In this document: in pieces, positions 17,397 through 26,420 of the stretch
Layout: every line of letters starts with the position of its first letter
How positions within the stretch are numbered: the stretch's first letter is position 1
Source of the DNA: Tomitella gaofuii
GTDB taxonomy: Bacteria > Actinomycetota > Actinomycetes > Mycobacteriales > Mycobacteriaceae
Length of the DNA: 64,000 bases
Assembly (NCBI RefSeq): GCF_014126825.1
Contig: NZ_CP059900.1
Coordinates: 3,610,954-3,674,953, forward strand
Reading direction: 5' to 3'
Notes under the pieces: model-generated
The model's database searches: none
Told to the model about the DNA's origin: nothing
Seen by the model: the letters and a program-made list of their open reading frames with translations, nothing else
Program-made: the position numbers and the translations under genes

Positions 17397-18938
17397 GTGG
17401 GATCATCGCTCGTCGCAGGGGAATCGGCTTCGCCGGGGGCGGCGGAGGCCGGGCACGCCCTGTCACCGCAGTCGTGCTCGCTCTCGCTGATCGCACCGGG
17501 CACGCAGATGGACGTCACCGTCCCGGCCGCAGTGCCGGTCGCGGCACTGATTCCCGAGCTCGTGGCGTTGACGGCCACGCGCCGGCCCACCATCGCCCCG
17601 TCGCACACGCACGGCGAGGCGGACTCCGCTTGGGTGCTCGCACCGGTCGGCGCCGCTCCACTGTCGCCGGAGGGCTCGCTCGCGGATCAGGGTGTCGTCG
17701 ACGGAACGCTGCTGCACCTGCAGCGATCCGCCGCAGCGGTGCCGGAGCCGCTGTTCGACGACGTCGTCGACGCCGTGTCCGTCGCCGGAGCGCAGCGGTT
17801 CTCCCAGTGGGGCCCGGCGGCGGCCCGGCGCATGGCTTTCGCCGTCGCCGTGGCGGCCGCGTCCGCCGGGGCATGGCTGCTGCTGGCGCCCTCCCTGCCG
17901 GATCTTCCGCTGTTGCCGCGCACGGCGTGGACCGCGGGCGTCCCCGGCGCCGTGCCGGGCACCGCAGCGCATGCCGCGCGCATGGCCGTCGCGGCCGCGT
18001 GCGCGGTGCTGGCCGCCATCGCGTGCCCGGTGCTCGCGCGCGTCTACCGGGACGCCGGGGCCGGCATGGTGCTCGGATTCTGTGCCCTCCCGTTCGCGTT
18101 CGCCGCCGGGGCGCTGCTGCCGCAGCCGCTGGTGGGGCCGGCCGGGCTGCTCACCGGATGCGCCTTCGCAGGCGTCTGCGCCGTGGCCTGCGCCCGCGCC
18201 GGCGGCGCCGGGGTGCCGGTGCACGCGGCCACGGTCACCGCCTGCCTGACCATCGGTACCGCCGCGGCGGTGGCGATCCTCGTGCACCCCGCGCCGCCGG
18301 CGTTGGGGGCGGGTTTGCTCGTCGCGGCGGTCGTCGTGCCGGCGGTCGCGCCGCGGCTGACAGTGCTGCTCGTGCGCCTGCCGATGCCGCCCGTGCCGTC
18401 GCGGGACATCCGCGCCGACCTCGCCGACGACGCCGCTGCACCCGCGCGCCTCGCGCCGCGGCTGGTCGACGACACGGTGCACGCCGGCCATTGCCTCGCC
18501 GGGCTCTGCGCGGGCGCGGCGGCGACCGCAGCGGCCGGCGCGCTCACGGTGTCGCCGCCGACCGCACCGCCGTCGTGGCCGGGCATCGGGCTCGTCGCCG
18601 TGGTGTGCGCGGTGCTCATGCTCCGGGGGCGCGGACACGCGGACACGGCGCCCGCCGCGATCCTGGTGTCCGGCGGCGCGTTCACGGCGATCATCACCAT
18701 CGGGGCCGTGGCCGCCGGCGGGTCGGCGCCGCCGACCGGCTCCGGCGCCGCCATAGGGGCGGCCCTCGCCGCCGCGGCGGTGGCGGCGGCGCTGTACTTC
18801 GGCGTCGCCGCCCAGCGGATCGGGTTCTCGCCCGTCGTACGCCGGGCCGTGGAACTGGCCGAGTACACCCTGATCGCCTCGGTGCTGCCGCTCGCGCTGT
18901 GGGTAATGGGGGCCTACTCCGCCATGCGGTCGCTGTGA
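17397..18938 (+). CDS. eccD: ESX type VII secretion membrane protein EccD
   Basis: 513 residues from GTG 17397, which has GGGGGG at proper spacing; the open frame extends upstream to 17304. A ubiquitin-like N-terminal domain (CSLSLIAPGTQMDVTV) is followed by about eleven membrane spans of Ala/Val/Leu-rich sequence, the standard EccD layout. It forms the main membrane barrel of the ESX complex. Overlaps mycP by GTGA. Confidence 0.92.
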   Translation: MGSSLVAGESASPGAAEAGHALSPQSCSLSLIAPGTQMDVTVPAAVPVAALIPELVALTATRRPTIAPSHTHGEADSAWVLAPVGAAPLSPEGSLADQGVVDGTLLHLQRSAAAVPEPLFDDVVDAVSVAGAQRFSQWGPAAARRMAFAVAVAAASAGAWLLLAPSLPDLPLLPRTAWTAGVPGAVPGTAAHAARMAVAAACAVLAAIACPVLARVYRDAGAGMVLGFCALPFAFAAGALLPQPLVGPAGLLTGCAFAGVCAVACARAGGAGVPVHAATVTACLTIGTAAAVAILVHPAPPALGAGLLVAAVVVPAVAPRLTVLLVRLPMPPVPSRDIRADLADDAAAPARLAPRLVDDTVHAGHCLAGLCAGAAATAAAGALTVSPPTAPPSWPGIGLVAVVCAVLMLRGRGHADTAPAAILVSGGAFTAIITIGAVAAGGSAPPTGSGAAIGAALAAAAVAAALYFGVAAQRIGFSPVVRRAVELAEYTLIASVLPLALWVMGAYSAMRSL

Positions 18939-20344
18939 CGCCGCGGCGCGGCGCCCTGGCGGCGGCGGTGCCCGTGGTACTGGCGACGCTGACGGCCGTG
19001 GCGTCCGCCGCGCCGGCCGCCGCGGAGGTGCGCCAGACGGCCCCGTGCGCCATCGCCGATCGCGCGCCCGGAGCGCCGCCGATCGGCGTCCCGCCCGTGC
19101 AGGCCGGTCTGCACGTCGCCGACCTGTGGCGCTTCGGCACCGGCCAAGGCCAGACCGTCGCCGTCATCGACACCGGCGTCGCGCCGCATCCGCGGCTGCG
19201 CAACCTCGTCCCCGGCGGCGACCTGGTGGCCCCCGGCGGTCGGGGCGCCGGACCGGGACTGACGGACTGCGACGCGCACGGCACGATCGTGGCCGGGCTC
19301 ATCGCGGCCGCGCCTTCGCCGCGAGACGGCTTCGCCGGGGTCGCCCCCGACGCGCGCATCCTGTCGATCCGCCAATCGTCGGCGAAGTTCACCGACTCGG
19401 CTCGCGCGTCCGAAGCACCGGACGGCGGCCCGGACGGGCAGACCGGCCGCGGTACCGGCACCATCGGCACGCTGGCCCGGGCGATACGCATGGCGGCCGA
19501 CCAGGGTGCCACCGTCATCAACATCTCCGAGGTGGCCTGCGGCAGGGGCGTCGGCGCGCTGCGCACCAGCACGCTCGCCGATGCGGTGGCCTATGCGGCG
19601 CGGCACGACATCGTCATCGTCGCAGCCGCCGGGAACACGCGCGGAGACGGCGGAGCCTGCCGGCAGAACCCCACCGAGCGCGACCCGCTGCGGCCGGATT
19701 CGCGCGGGTGGGACACCGCGTTCACCGATGTCGCGCCGGCGCACTACACGGACCACGTGCTCACCGTCGCCGCGGTGGACGCCGACGGGTCGCCCTCGGA
19801 GTTCAGCGTGGCGGGGCCGTGGGTGACCGTGGCCGCGCCCGGCACCGGCATCGTGTCGCTCGCCAACAGCGCGGACGGCGGCCTGGCCGGCCGGGTGCGC
19901 ACCGAGCGCGGCGTTACGGCGATCGAGGGCACGAGCTTCGCCGCGCCGCTGGTCGCAGGCCTGGCGGCGGACATCCGGTCGCGTTTCCCCGCGTTGTCTG
20001 CGACCGAGGTGGTCGAGCGGATCGTCGCGACCGCGGTCCCCGGCCCGCACGGGTGGGAACCCACCGTCGGGTACGGCGTGATCGACCCGCTCGCCGCCCT
20101 CACCACGACGCCGGCCGCGCTTCGGGCACTGCGAACCGGCGCGGACGGACCGGACGGCGGGCCCGGCGGCCGGACCGCCGCGTTGGCGACGGCGTCGGGC
20201 CCGGAGACGCCGGACACCGCCGCCCGCGATCGTGCGCTGCTCGCCGCCGCGGCGGCCGCCGCGGCACTCGGTGCCGCGGGCATCGGCGCCGGGATCCTGC
20301 GCCGCGCCCGCGCGCACGGCGCATCCGGGCTCACCCCCCGGTGA
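18935..20344 (+). CDS. mycP: Mycosin, ESX-associated subtilisin-like protease
   Basis: 469 residues. Signal peptide to about residue 30 (VASAAPAAAE), catalytic Asp in VAVIDTGV, His in DAHGTIVAGL, Ser in GTSFAAPLVAG, and one C-terminal membrane span (LLAAAAAAAALGAAGIGAG). The triad is intact. Mycosins sit on the periplasmic face of the ESX channel, stabilise it and cleave some substrates. The 3' end overlaps the convergent eccB gene by 14 bases. Confidence 0.94.
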   Translation: MTPRRGALAAAVPVVLATLTAVASAAPAAAEVRQTAPCAIADRAPGAPPIGVPPVQAGLHVADLWRFGTGQGQTVAVIDTGVAPHPRLRNLVPGGDLVAPGGRGAGPGLTDCDAHGTIVAGLIAAAPSPRDGFAGVAPDARILSIRQSSAKFTDSARASEAPDGGPDGQTGRGTGTIGTLARAIRMAADQGATVINISEVACGRGVGALRTSTLADAVAYAARHDIVIVAAAGNTRGDGGACRQNPTERDPLRPDSRGWDTAFTDVAPAHYTDHVLTVAAVDADGSPSEFSVAGPWVTVAAPGTGIVSLANSADGGLAGRVRTERGVTAIEGTSFAAPLVAGLAADIRSRFPALSATEVVERIVATAVPGPHGWEPTVGYGVIDPLAALTTTPAALRALRTGADGPDGGPGGRTAALATASGPETPDTAARDRALLAAAAAAAALGAAGIGAGILRRARAHGASGLTPR

Positions 20345-21815
20345 GCAGCGCCCCGGGCGCAGGGTCGGGCGTCAGCCCGTCGTGCACCACCAGCGCGTCG
20401 GTGCGGGTGAGGGCGGGGCCGGCCGGCAACAGCCCGAGAATCGACCACGGGGCCGGGTCGGTCGCTGCGCCCAGGCCGAGGATCTTCGACGTCGCCGCGT
20501 CGGGAATGCCATAGCGGACGCCGGTCTCCGCGACGAGGAACCGCGGCCCGCCTGCGCCCTCGCCGCCACCGCCGCCACGCAGCGCGGACACGTGCGCCGC
20601 GGCGCCCGGCGTCATCACGAACCGGTCCACCGACGGGCCCGCGCCGTCGGCGCCCACCAGCTGCACCGCCGCACCGCGGGCCGCACGCGGGGCGCCGGTG
20701 CCCACTGTCCATCCGCCGCCGTGCGGACCGGGCACCCACGACGCGCACAACGCACCGTCCACCACATCGCGCAGACGCAGCCTGCCGCGCGGGTAGCCGT
20801 CCAACGGCAACGGATCCCGGGTCACCGGAGCTCCGGACACAGCCTCCGGCCCGACGCTGCGTAGCCGGAGCCCCTGCCCTGCACCCGAATACAGGATCAG
20901 GTCCGCGACGGTGGCGGGGAGTTCCTGCAAGCCGTCGCGCAGCACCACGTATCGGTCGCCGTCCGCATCCGCTCCCCTGTCCACGCGGACCACGTCGCCC
21001 ACCCGCACATCGGGCATCGGGAAGCCGGGAATCCGGCCGGCGCCGTCGATGCGCGGGGCGCGAAGCTCCCGCCCCTCCGGCAACGCGGCCATCAGCCCCG
21101 CCGAGACCCGCACCGGCACGGTCCCGCCCAGCCCCAGCGCGCGCACCACCTGCGGATCCCCCAGGTCCACGGCGGAACGCGCGCCGTCGAACACCACGTA
21201 CTCGCGCTGGCCGTCCGTCACCAGGACCGCCGCGCCGCCGGTGAGCGCGCCGGACACGGCGTGATCCCCTCCCACCAGCACGGTGGTCCGAGCGACGGCG
21301 CTGCGCTCGAATCCATCGCACACCGTCCACGGTCCGGCGACTTGATCCGCGCGCGCGGGAAGCATCTGCGGCGCACCGGGTATGCCGACCACCGGCCCGC
21401 GCCGGATGTCCGGGAGGTGGTCGTCGGGGACCCCCAGCGGCGCCGCGGGCGATCCGGCGACCAGCCGGGCGGAGGCCAGGTTCAGGGCGGGGTGCAACAC
21501 CTCCCCGACGGTGCCGGCCCCTGCACCCGGGGCCGCGATCCGCTCGTTGTCCACGCGCACGTACAGCGCACCGCTGTCCTCGGCGAGCAGGATGTCGGCG
21601 CCATCGGTGTCCGGCGCCGGGCTGATCCACGCGGCGATGCCGAATCCCGCCATCACCAGCGTCCCCAGCACCGCGCCCACCACGAGCGAGCGCGACGCGC
21701 TGCGCATCGGCTCGTGCAGCATGCGCACGTCGCGCCGCACCAGTGCGTGCTCCATGCGACGGATGATGAATCTGTAGCCGTTCACCTGCGGCCTGGTCGT
21801 CAAAGGCGCGGGCAT
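20331..21815 (-). CDS. eccB: ESX type VII secretion protein EccB
   Basis: 494 residues. A short cytoplasmic N-terminus with TTRPQVNGYRFIIRRMEHAL, the conserved EccB start, one membrane span (about 44-65) and a large periplasmic repeat domain with two Cys (TVCDGFE, LCASWVPG) that form a disulfide in homologues. EccB is a core part of the ESX membrane complex. Its separate placement between mycP and eccE on the opposite strand is unusual, since ESX loci normally start with eccB-eccC in one operon. Confidence 0.93.
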   Translation of the reverse strand: MPAPLTTRPQVNGYRFIIRRMEHALVRRDVRMLHEPMRSASRSLVVGAVLGTLVMAGFGIAAWISPAPDTDGADILLAEDSGALYVRVDNERIAAPGAGAGTVGEVLHPALNLASARLVAGSPAAPLGVPDDHLPDIRRGPVVGIPGAPQMLPARADQVAGPWTVCDGFERSAVARTTVLVGGDHAVSGALTGGAAVLVTDGQREYVVFDGARSAVDLGDPQVVRALGLGGTVPVRVSAGLMAALPEGRELRAPRIDGAGRIPGFPMPDVRVGDVVRVDRGADADGDRYVVLRDGLQELPATVADLILYSGAGQGLRLRSVGPEAVSGAPVTRDPLPLDGYPRGRLRLRDVVDGALCASWVPGPHGGGWTVGTGAPRAARGAAVQLVGADGAGPSVDRFVMTPGAAAHVSALRGGGGGEGAGGPRFLVAETGVRYGIPDAATSKILGLGAATDPAPWSILGLLPAGPALTRTDALVVHDGLTPDPAPGALLTGG

Positions 21816-21853
21816 GGCACCCCCCGTTCTCGCGCTCCCCCGCGGCGGACACT

Positions 21854-21859
21854 ACCGTA
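21854..21859 (-). promoter_or_regulatory. Candidate -10 element for eccB in the eccB/eccE divergent region
   Basis: On the minus strand TACGGT lies about 39 bases upstream of the eccB start. It is embedded in ACTAC-C-GTAGT, a short near-palindrome, so the site could also serve eccE or bind a regulator. Weak evidence. Confidence 0.3.
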
Positions 21860-21910
21860 GTCGGCGTCCGGCGCGGGGGCCGGACAGCCGATCCAAGGGG
21901 GAGGATCACG

Positions 21911-23692
21911 GTGGGGGCACGGCCGGTCACGATCATCATGGTCGCCGAGATCGTCGGCATCACAGCGACACTCGCGCTCATCGCGGCGGGCTCCGTCGTT
22001 CCTGTCGCAGTGGGGGCCGGGCTGCTGGCGGCGCTCGGTGCGGTCATGCCGTTCCGCCGCCGTTCGCTGGCGGGGGTCGCGGCGCTCCGTTCACGCCACC
22101 TGCTGCAATCCCGCGGACGCCTCGCGATCGCACCGCCCGGCCCGGCGATGCGCTCGGACGGGTGCGACGACGCCGCGGACGGACCGGACGGCGGGTCTCG
22201 GGCGGGCGGCCGGGCCACGGGGCGCGAGGACGTCACTGCCGGCCCCGGTGGTGACCGCAGTCTCGCCGTTCCCCCTGCGACCGGGTTCCGGTGGGACGCG
22301 GCCGAGCTTGTCTGCGCCATGCAGGTGTCCGACCCCGTCGGGGCCGTCACGACGATCGCCTCCGGCCGCGCAGCGCAGCGCCGCGGCGGCACGGCGGCCG
22401 CGGTGTCTCCGGGACTGCTCGCACCCCTTCTGGAACAGTTCGATATCCGCCTGTCCGGCATCGACATCCACACACGCAGCGTGCGGACGGCGGGACCGGC
22501 GGCCGCGGCCGCAGCGCACGCGCGCCTGGTGGGCAGGTTGCCTGCCACGGTCCGCCGCGACACCATCGTCGTCGTCCGTCTCGACCCGCAGCTGTGTCCG
22601 GCGGCGATCGCCCGGCGCGGCGGGGCGGTGCGCGCCGCGGGCGTCGCCGCCGCCCGCATCGTCCGCGCGATCGACCGCGCCGGGCTCGCCGCCACGATGC
22701 TCACCGCCGCCGAACTCGACGGTGCCGTGCACCGCTTCACCTGCGACGACGACCCCGGTCAGCCGATGCCGAGGTGGGACCACCTCCTCTCCGGCGGGGC
22801 AGGGGACGCCGCGCACCGCACGCATACCGTGTTCGCGCTGCCCACACAGGCGCCCGGCGACGGCGCGCACCCGTGGGACGGCGCCTGGGAGCCGCCGTGC
22901 GCGGTATCGGTTCTGTCGGTCCGGGTGGGGCGTGCACGCTCCCCCGGCCACGCGCGGGTGGGCGCGCTCATCCGCTATGTCTCCGACGCACCGACGCCGG
23001 CGCCGCGCGTGCCCGGCGCACGCCGGCTCGACGGCGGGCAGCTCGACGCGCTACGGGCGACGTGCCCCCGCGGGGACAGCCGGTTCGACAGGCTCGCGGA
23101 GCCGGCCGAGATCCCGCTCGCCGCCGCACACCGGCTCACGATTCCCGTGGCCGGGCACGGCCAGCTCGTCGGCGGCGACGCGTCCGGCAGGGCGGTGCTC
23201 GCCGCGCTGGCCGGGCCGTGGGTGCGCACGATGGAGGTGGCTGGGCGGCCCTACCTCGCCCGCCAGGTGGTGCTCCGCGCGCTGGCGACGGGGGCACGCA
23301 TCCTGGTGGTCACCGATCGGCCCGGCGAATGGCGTCACCTGGAAGCGGAGATCGCGGAGCCGTCGGCCCTTCGCGTGGTCGCGGGCACGGCCACCGGTTC
23401 CGGCGTCACGACGGGGCCGGCCGGAGCGTTGACGCCGTCGACGATGCTGCGCTACGGCGTCATCGTCGTGGACTGCCTGCGCGCGTCCGGACCGCTTCCG
23501 CGGGTGCCCGCCGACGCCACCGTGATCCGCGTGGCCCCACTCGGCACGGCGGGCACCGCCGACGCGGACGCGCAGGTGCGTCAAGACCCGGACGACCCGA
23601 ACACCCTGCATATTCTCGTGCACGGCACCGCATCGACCGTCTCGGTGGTGTCGATCCCCGACGAGGCGCGATTGATCGGCCGGCCGCAGTAG
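21911..23692 (+). CDS. eccE: ESX type VII secretion protein EccE
   Basis: 593 residues from a GTG preceded by GGGGGAGG. Two N-terminal membrane spans (VAEIVGITATLALIAAGS, and PVAVGAGLLAALGAVMP) followed by a long cytoplasmic domain, as in EccE. EccE lines the periphery of the ESX complex and is absent from ESX-4-type loci, so this system belongs with the later-branching ESX types. It stands alone on the plus strand between two minus-strand groups. Confidence 0.87.
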   Translation: MGARPVTIIMVAEIVGITATLALIAAGSVVPVAVGAGLLAALGAVMPFRRRSLAGVAALRSRHLLQSRGRLAIAPPGPAMRSDGCDDAADGPDGGSRAGGRATGREDVTAGPGGDRSLAVPPATGFRWDAAELVCAMQVSDPVGAVTTIASGRAAQRRGGTAAAVSPGLLAPLLEQFDIRLSGIDIHTRSVRTAGPAAAAAAHARLVGRLPATVRRDTIVVVRLDPQLCPAAIARRGGAVRAAGVAAARIVRAIDRAGLAATMLTAAELDGAVHRFTCDDDPGQPMPRWDHLLSGGAGDAAHRTHTVFALPTQAPGDGAHPWDGAWEPPCAVSVLSVRVGRARSPGHARVGALIRYVSDAPTPAPRVPGARRLDGGQLDALRATCPRGDSRFDRLAEPAEIPLAAAHRLTIPVAGHGQLVGGDASGRAVLAALAGPWVRTMEVAGRPYLARQVVLRALATGARILVVTDRPGEWRHLEAEIAEPSALRVVAGTATGSGVTTGPAGALTPSTMLRYGVIVVDCLRASGPLPRVPADATVIRVAPLGTAGTADADAQVRQDPDDPNTLHILVHGTASTVSVVSIPDEARLIGRPQ

Positions 23693-23733
23693 CCGCCGCA
23701 CCGCGTGCGGCACGGCCCCACCGGCGCAGCGCG

Positions 23734-24642
23734 CTACCCGTCGAGCGCCGCCAGCGCCGCCAGCCCGCGGCCGATGCGCGCCGTATCGCCGGGCCCGAAG
23801 GTCACCCACAGCACCCCGCCGGGCGTGCGCTCCGGCGTGGCGGCAAGCCGTCCGAGGGGCGAGTCGTAGACCACCATCGCGGCGGGCGGCGCGGTTCCGT
23901 GCAGCGCCGACGAGCGGAGCCCGGATGCCTCGGGCCCCCGCCCGCGGTGCAGCAGCACCACCTCGCTCCACGCGGTGACCGAGCACAACACCGAGGCGAC
24001 CACGTCCGCCGCGTCCGGCGGCACTCCGCATGCGGTGAACGCCGCCGCGCACTCTCCCCGCGATGCCGCGTCCGCATCGTCCGGTGCCGCCGGGCACGTT
24101 CCGCCCAGCCGCCGTTGCAGCTCCTCGAGCGGCACCCGGACCGGCCCCGGCACCGCCGCGAGCTCCGCGGCCCCGAGGAACCGCATGAGCCCGGCGTGCG
24201 GGGATCGCTCCCAGGACAGCGTGACCGGAGCGTCATCGCCCGGCGCCCGCGTCGCCGCCGCACACCCGGATCCGGCGCCCGCTCCGATGGCCCCGTCCGG
24301 GCGGGCGGCCTGCGCGCCCGCGGCGAGGCACAACCGGGCGATGCCGCCCCCGGTGATCCGCCGTACCGCGACCTCGTCCGGCGCCGAGCACAGCGCGGCC
24401 ACCTGCTCCGCGAGCGGGGCGCAGGGCTCCGGCGCGGCGCCGTCCCCGGCCGCCGCGAGCAGGCCTCGGCGGTGCAGCGCGGCGTCGACCTCGGCGGCCG
24501 ACTGCGCAACGCCGTCCGCGCCGACCACGCCGCCCCGCCCGTCGCGGCCGAGCACCACCGGCAACTCCTCGACGCCGATCAGCCCGGCGTACCGCTGCAG
24601 GTGCCCCAAGGGCATCGTGGTCGGACCGGGCACGGCGCTCAC
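23734..24642 (-). CDS. EspG-like ESX chaperone
   Basis: 302 residues. EspG proteins bind PPE partners of PE-PPE dimers in the cytoplasm and deliver them to the ESX channel. Family-like features are a start with an ELPVVLG strand, SAWSEVVLLHRG-type sequence in the C-terminal half (here TAWSEVVLLHRGRG) and the final GLAALAALDG helix. Position directly behind a PE/PPE pair is the classical one, with GTGA overlap to the PPE-like gene. Sequence match is moderate; the assignment rests partly on context. Confidence 0.68.
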   Translation of the reverse strand: MSAVPGPTTMPLGHLQRYAGLIGVEELPVVLGRDGRGGVVGADGVAQSAAEVDAALHRRGLLAAAGDGAAPEPCAPLAEQVAALCSAPDEVAVRRITGGGIARLCLAAGAQAARPDGAIGAGAGSGCAAATRAPGDDAPVTLSWERSPHAGLMRFLGAAELAAVPGPVRVPLEELQRRLGGTCPAAPDDADAASRGECAAAFTACGVPPDAADVVASVLCSVTAWSEVVLLHRGRGPEASGLRSSALHGTAPPAAMVVYDSPLGRLAATPERTPGGVLWVTFGPGDTARIGRGLAALAALDG

Positions 24643-25803
24643 CGCCCCCGGTCCCCCAGCACCGCGGGGACGACGAGGCGGCCGTCGTCGATCCTATCGA
24701 GGCCGCGCAGCCGGTCCTCCGCCTCGTGGTCGTCCTCACCGCCGGCGGCGGTACCGGGGCGCGGACGCGGAGGCACGGCCGATCGGGGCGAGGACGAGGT
24801 CTGCTCTCCGGATGCCGTGCCGTGCGGCCCTGGCCGCGCGGTGCCCTGCGCCCCGGCCGCGTGGCCCGCCCCGGACGCCACCGGGGCGAGGGGCGCGGGC
24901 TCCGGCCGCCCGGCCGCCATGCCGGACGACGCGGCAGTCGCCGCCGCCCGCGCGGGTATGCCCCCCTGCACCGGAGCCGGCGCCGCGCCGGACGCCGCAC
25001 CGGCCGCATGCACCGCCGACGCCGGAACGTCGACGGCGGAGGGCGCCGCGGCGTGCCCGCCGGGCCCCGCGGACGGTGCCGGAGCCGCCGCCGCGGCGCG
25101 TGTCACGGTGGCGGCGGCGTCGCCGAGCGCGCCCGGGTCCACCGCCCCGGTCTCGAGGAACTCCGTGGCCGCAGCCCGCGGCCGGCCTCCGGAGGACTCG
25201 GCCGCGCGCGCGAGGTCACGGGCGACGGTGTCCACCAGCGACAGTCCGTGGTGTTCCGGGATCGTGATCGGCGGCGCCGGCCGGAACGGCTCCGGAACCG
25301 ACAGCACCGTCGACGCGGCCTCGTAGCCGTCCATCGCCATCGCCGCACGGATGTCCATCTCGCGCTCCGCGGCCTCGGCCGCCGCGACACCCGCCCCGAG
25401 GCCCACGCCGGTGGAGGCGGCCGCAGGGTGGCGCCGCCAGCGCCGCACGCGTCGCCGCGATCTCCACCGGGCTAGGCATCACCAGCGCGGCCGCGGTGTA
25501 CGCCGCGGCACCGGCGCCGGTGGTCACCGCCATGCGCCCCGCGTGTTCGATGGTCTCCGCAAGCCATGCGCCGAATCCGGCGAACCCCGTGTAGGCGGCG
25601 CCGGCCGCCGGGCCCTGCCAGCCGGCCCCCAGTGCGCCGACCGCACCCGTCAGCGCCGCGGCGCCCGCGCCCAGCAGCGCGGTCACGTCCGTCCAGGCGG
25701 CCGATGCCGCCGACATCGGAACCGGCCCCGGCCCCGCATACAACGTGGTCGAGTTGACCGTGGCCCCGCGCGGAAACCACACCACCCCTGTGAATCCAAC
25801 CAT
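24639..25803 (-). pseudogene. PPE-like gene with a one-base frameshift
   Basis: The N-terminal frame (from ATG 25803, RBS AAGGGGGAG) has PPE features: WFPRGATVNSTTLYAGPGPV, GAGWQGPAAGAAY, and VMPSPVEIAATRAAL. The next PPE segment (STGVGLGAGVAAAEAAEREM, then AMDGYEAAS) lies in another frame. Dropping one G from the run at 25426-25428 rejoins them as a 387-residue protein with an Ala/Pro-rich tail. This may be a true inactivating mutation, a phase-variable site or a sequencing error. Flanked by a PE-like gene and an EspG-like gene, the usual PE-PPE-EspG order. Confidence 0.75.
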
Positions 25804-25893
25804 GACAATCTCCCCCTTCGACAATGTGCGCACGGGCGCCCTCCCGCGGCCGCGCGCCCGGCAACCGGCCCCTGCAGGCCGGGACGCGCCGAC

Positions 25894-26250
25894 TCAGTAC
25901 AGCGCGCCCACCGCCGACGCCGCCGCACCGTCCGACGATGCGTACGCGGCTGCCTGCATGCGCAGCGCCTGCGCCGCACGCCGCAGCTCGGCGGCCCCGG
26001 CCGCTGCCGCGACATCGAAGCTGTCCGCCACCACGTGCTGATTGCGCGAGACGGTCAGGGACACTTCCTCCGCGCCGGCGGGCGCCGCGTGCAGCGCCGG
26101 CGCATGCGTGTGCCGGGCCGCGTCGATCCCCTCCGCCACCGCGTCCAGCTCCACGGCAGCGGCCACCATGGCCGCGGGCTCGACGACCACCATGCCGCCT
26201 GCCCCACTACTGAATCCTGCACCGAAACCGGCGCCGCTGATCCCCGTCAC
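25894..26250 (-). CDS. PE-like ESX protein
   Basis: 118 residues from GTG 26250, preceded by GGGGGG. The core reads MVVVEPAAMVAAAVELDAVA, then APAGAEEVSLTVSRN, then an Ala-rich helix ending SAVGALY, matching the roughly 100-residue PE domain (a helical hairpin that pairs with PPE). The Pro-Glu of the family name appears as EP. A start at the internal ATG is possible. It would be co-transcribed with the PPE-like gene 90 bases downstream. Confidence 0.75.
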   Translation of the reverse strand: MTGISGAGFGAGFSSGAGGMVVVEPAAMVAAAVELDAVAEGIDAARHTHAPALHAAPAGAEEVSLTVSRNQHVVADSFDVAAAAGAAELRRAAQALRMQAAAYASSDGAAASAVGALY

Positions 26251-26373
26251 ATTCCCCCCTCGGTTTCCCGTCCACCCCACGGACGGTGGCCAACCTAACA
26301 CGCACCGGCCGGACGGGCGAGGAGTTCATCCACAGGCCCGCCACACGCCGCCGGACGGCGTCGTGCGCTCCAT

Positions 26374-26379
26374 TAGGAT
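26374..26379 (+). promoter_or_regulatory. Candidate -10 element of the mrp operon
   Basis: TAGGAT, 41 bases before the mrpA ATG, in the 170-bp region between the PE-like gene and mrpA. No clear -35 match. Confidence 0.4.
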
Positions 26380-26420
26380 CATTCCGAGTCCCCGTCCACG
26401 CCGTCACGTCGGAGCGCTGC

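Noticed and set aside
15506-18934. Long plus-strand extension of the mycP frame opposite eccC and within eccD
   Set aside because: Only the part from GTG 18935 has mycosin sequence; the rest is an open frame caused by high GC.
19744-22740. 998-residue minus-strand frame
   Set aside because: Runs opposite mycP and eccE and through eccB in another frame; no coherent protein.
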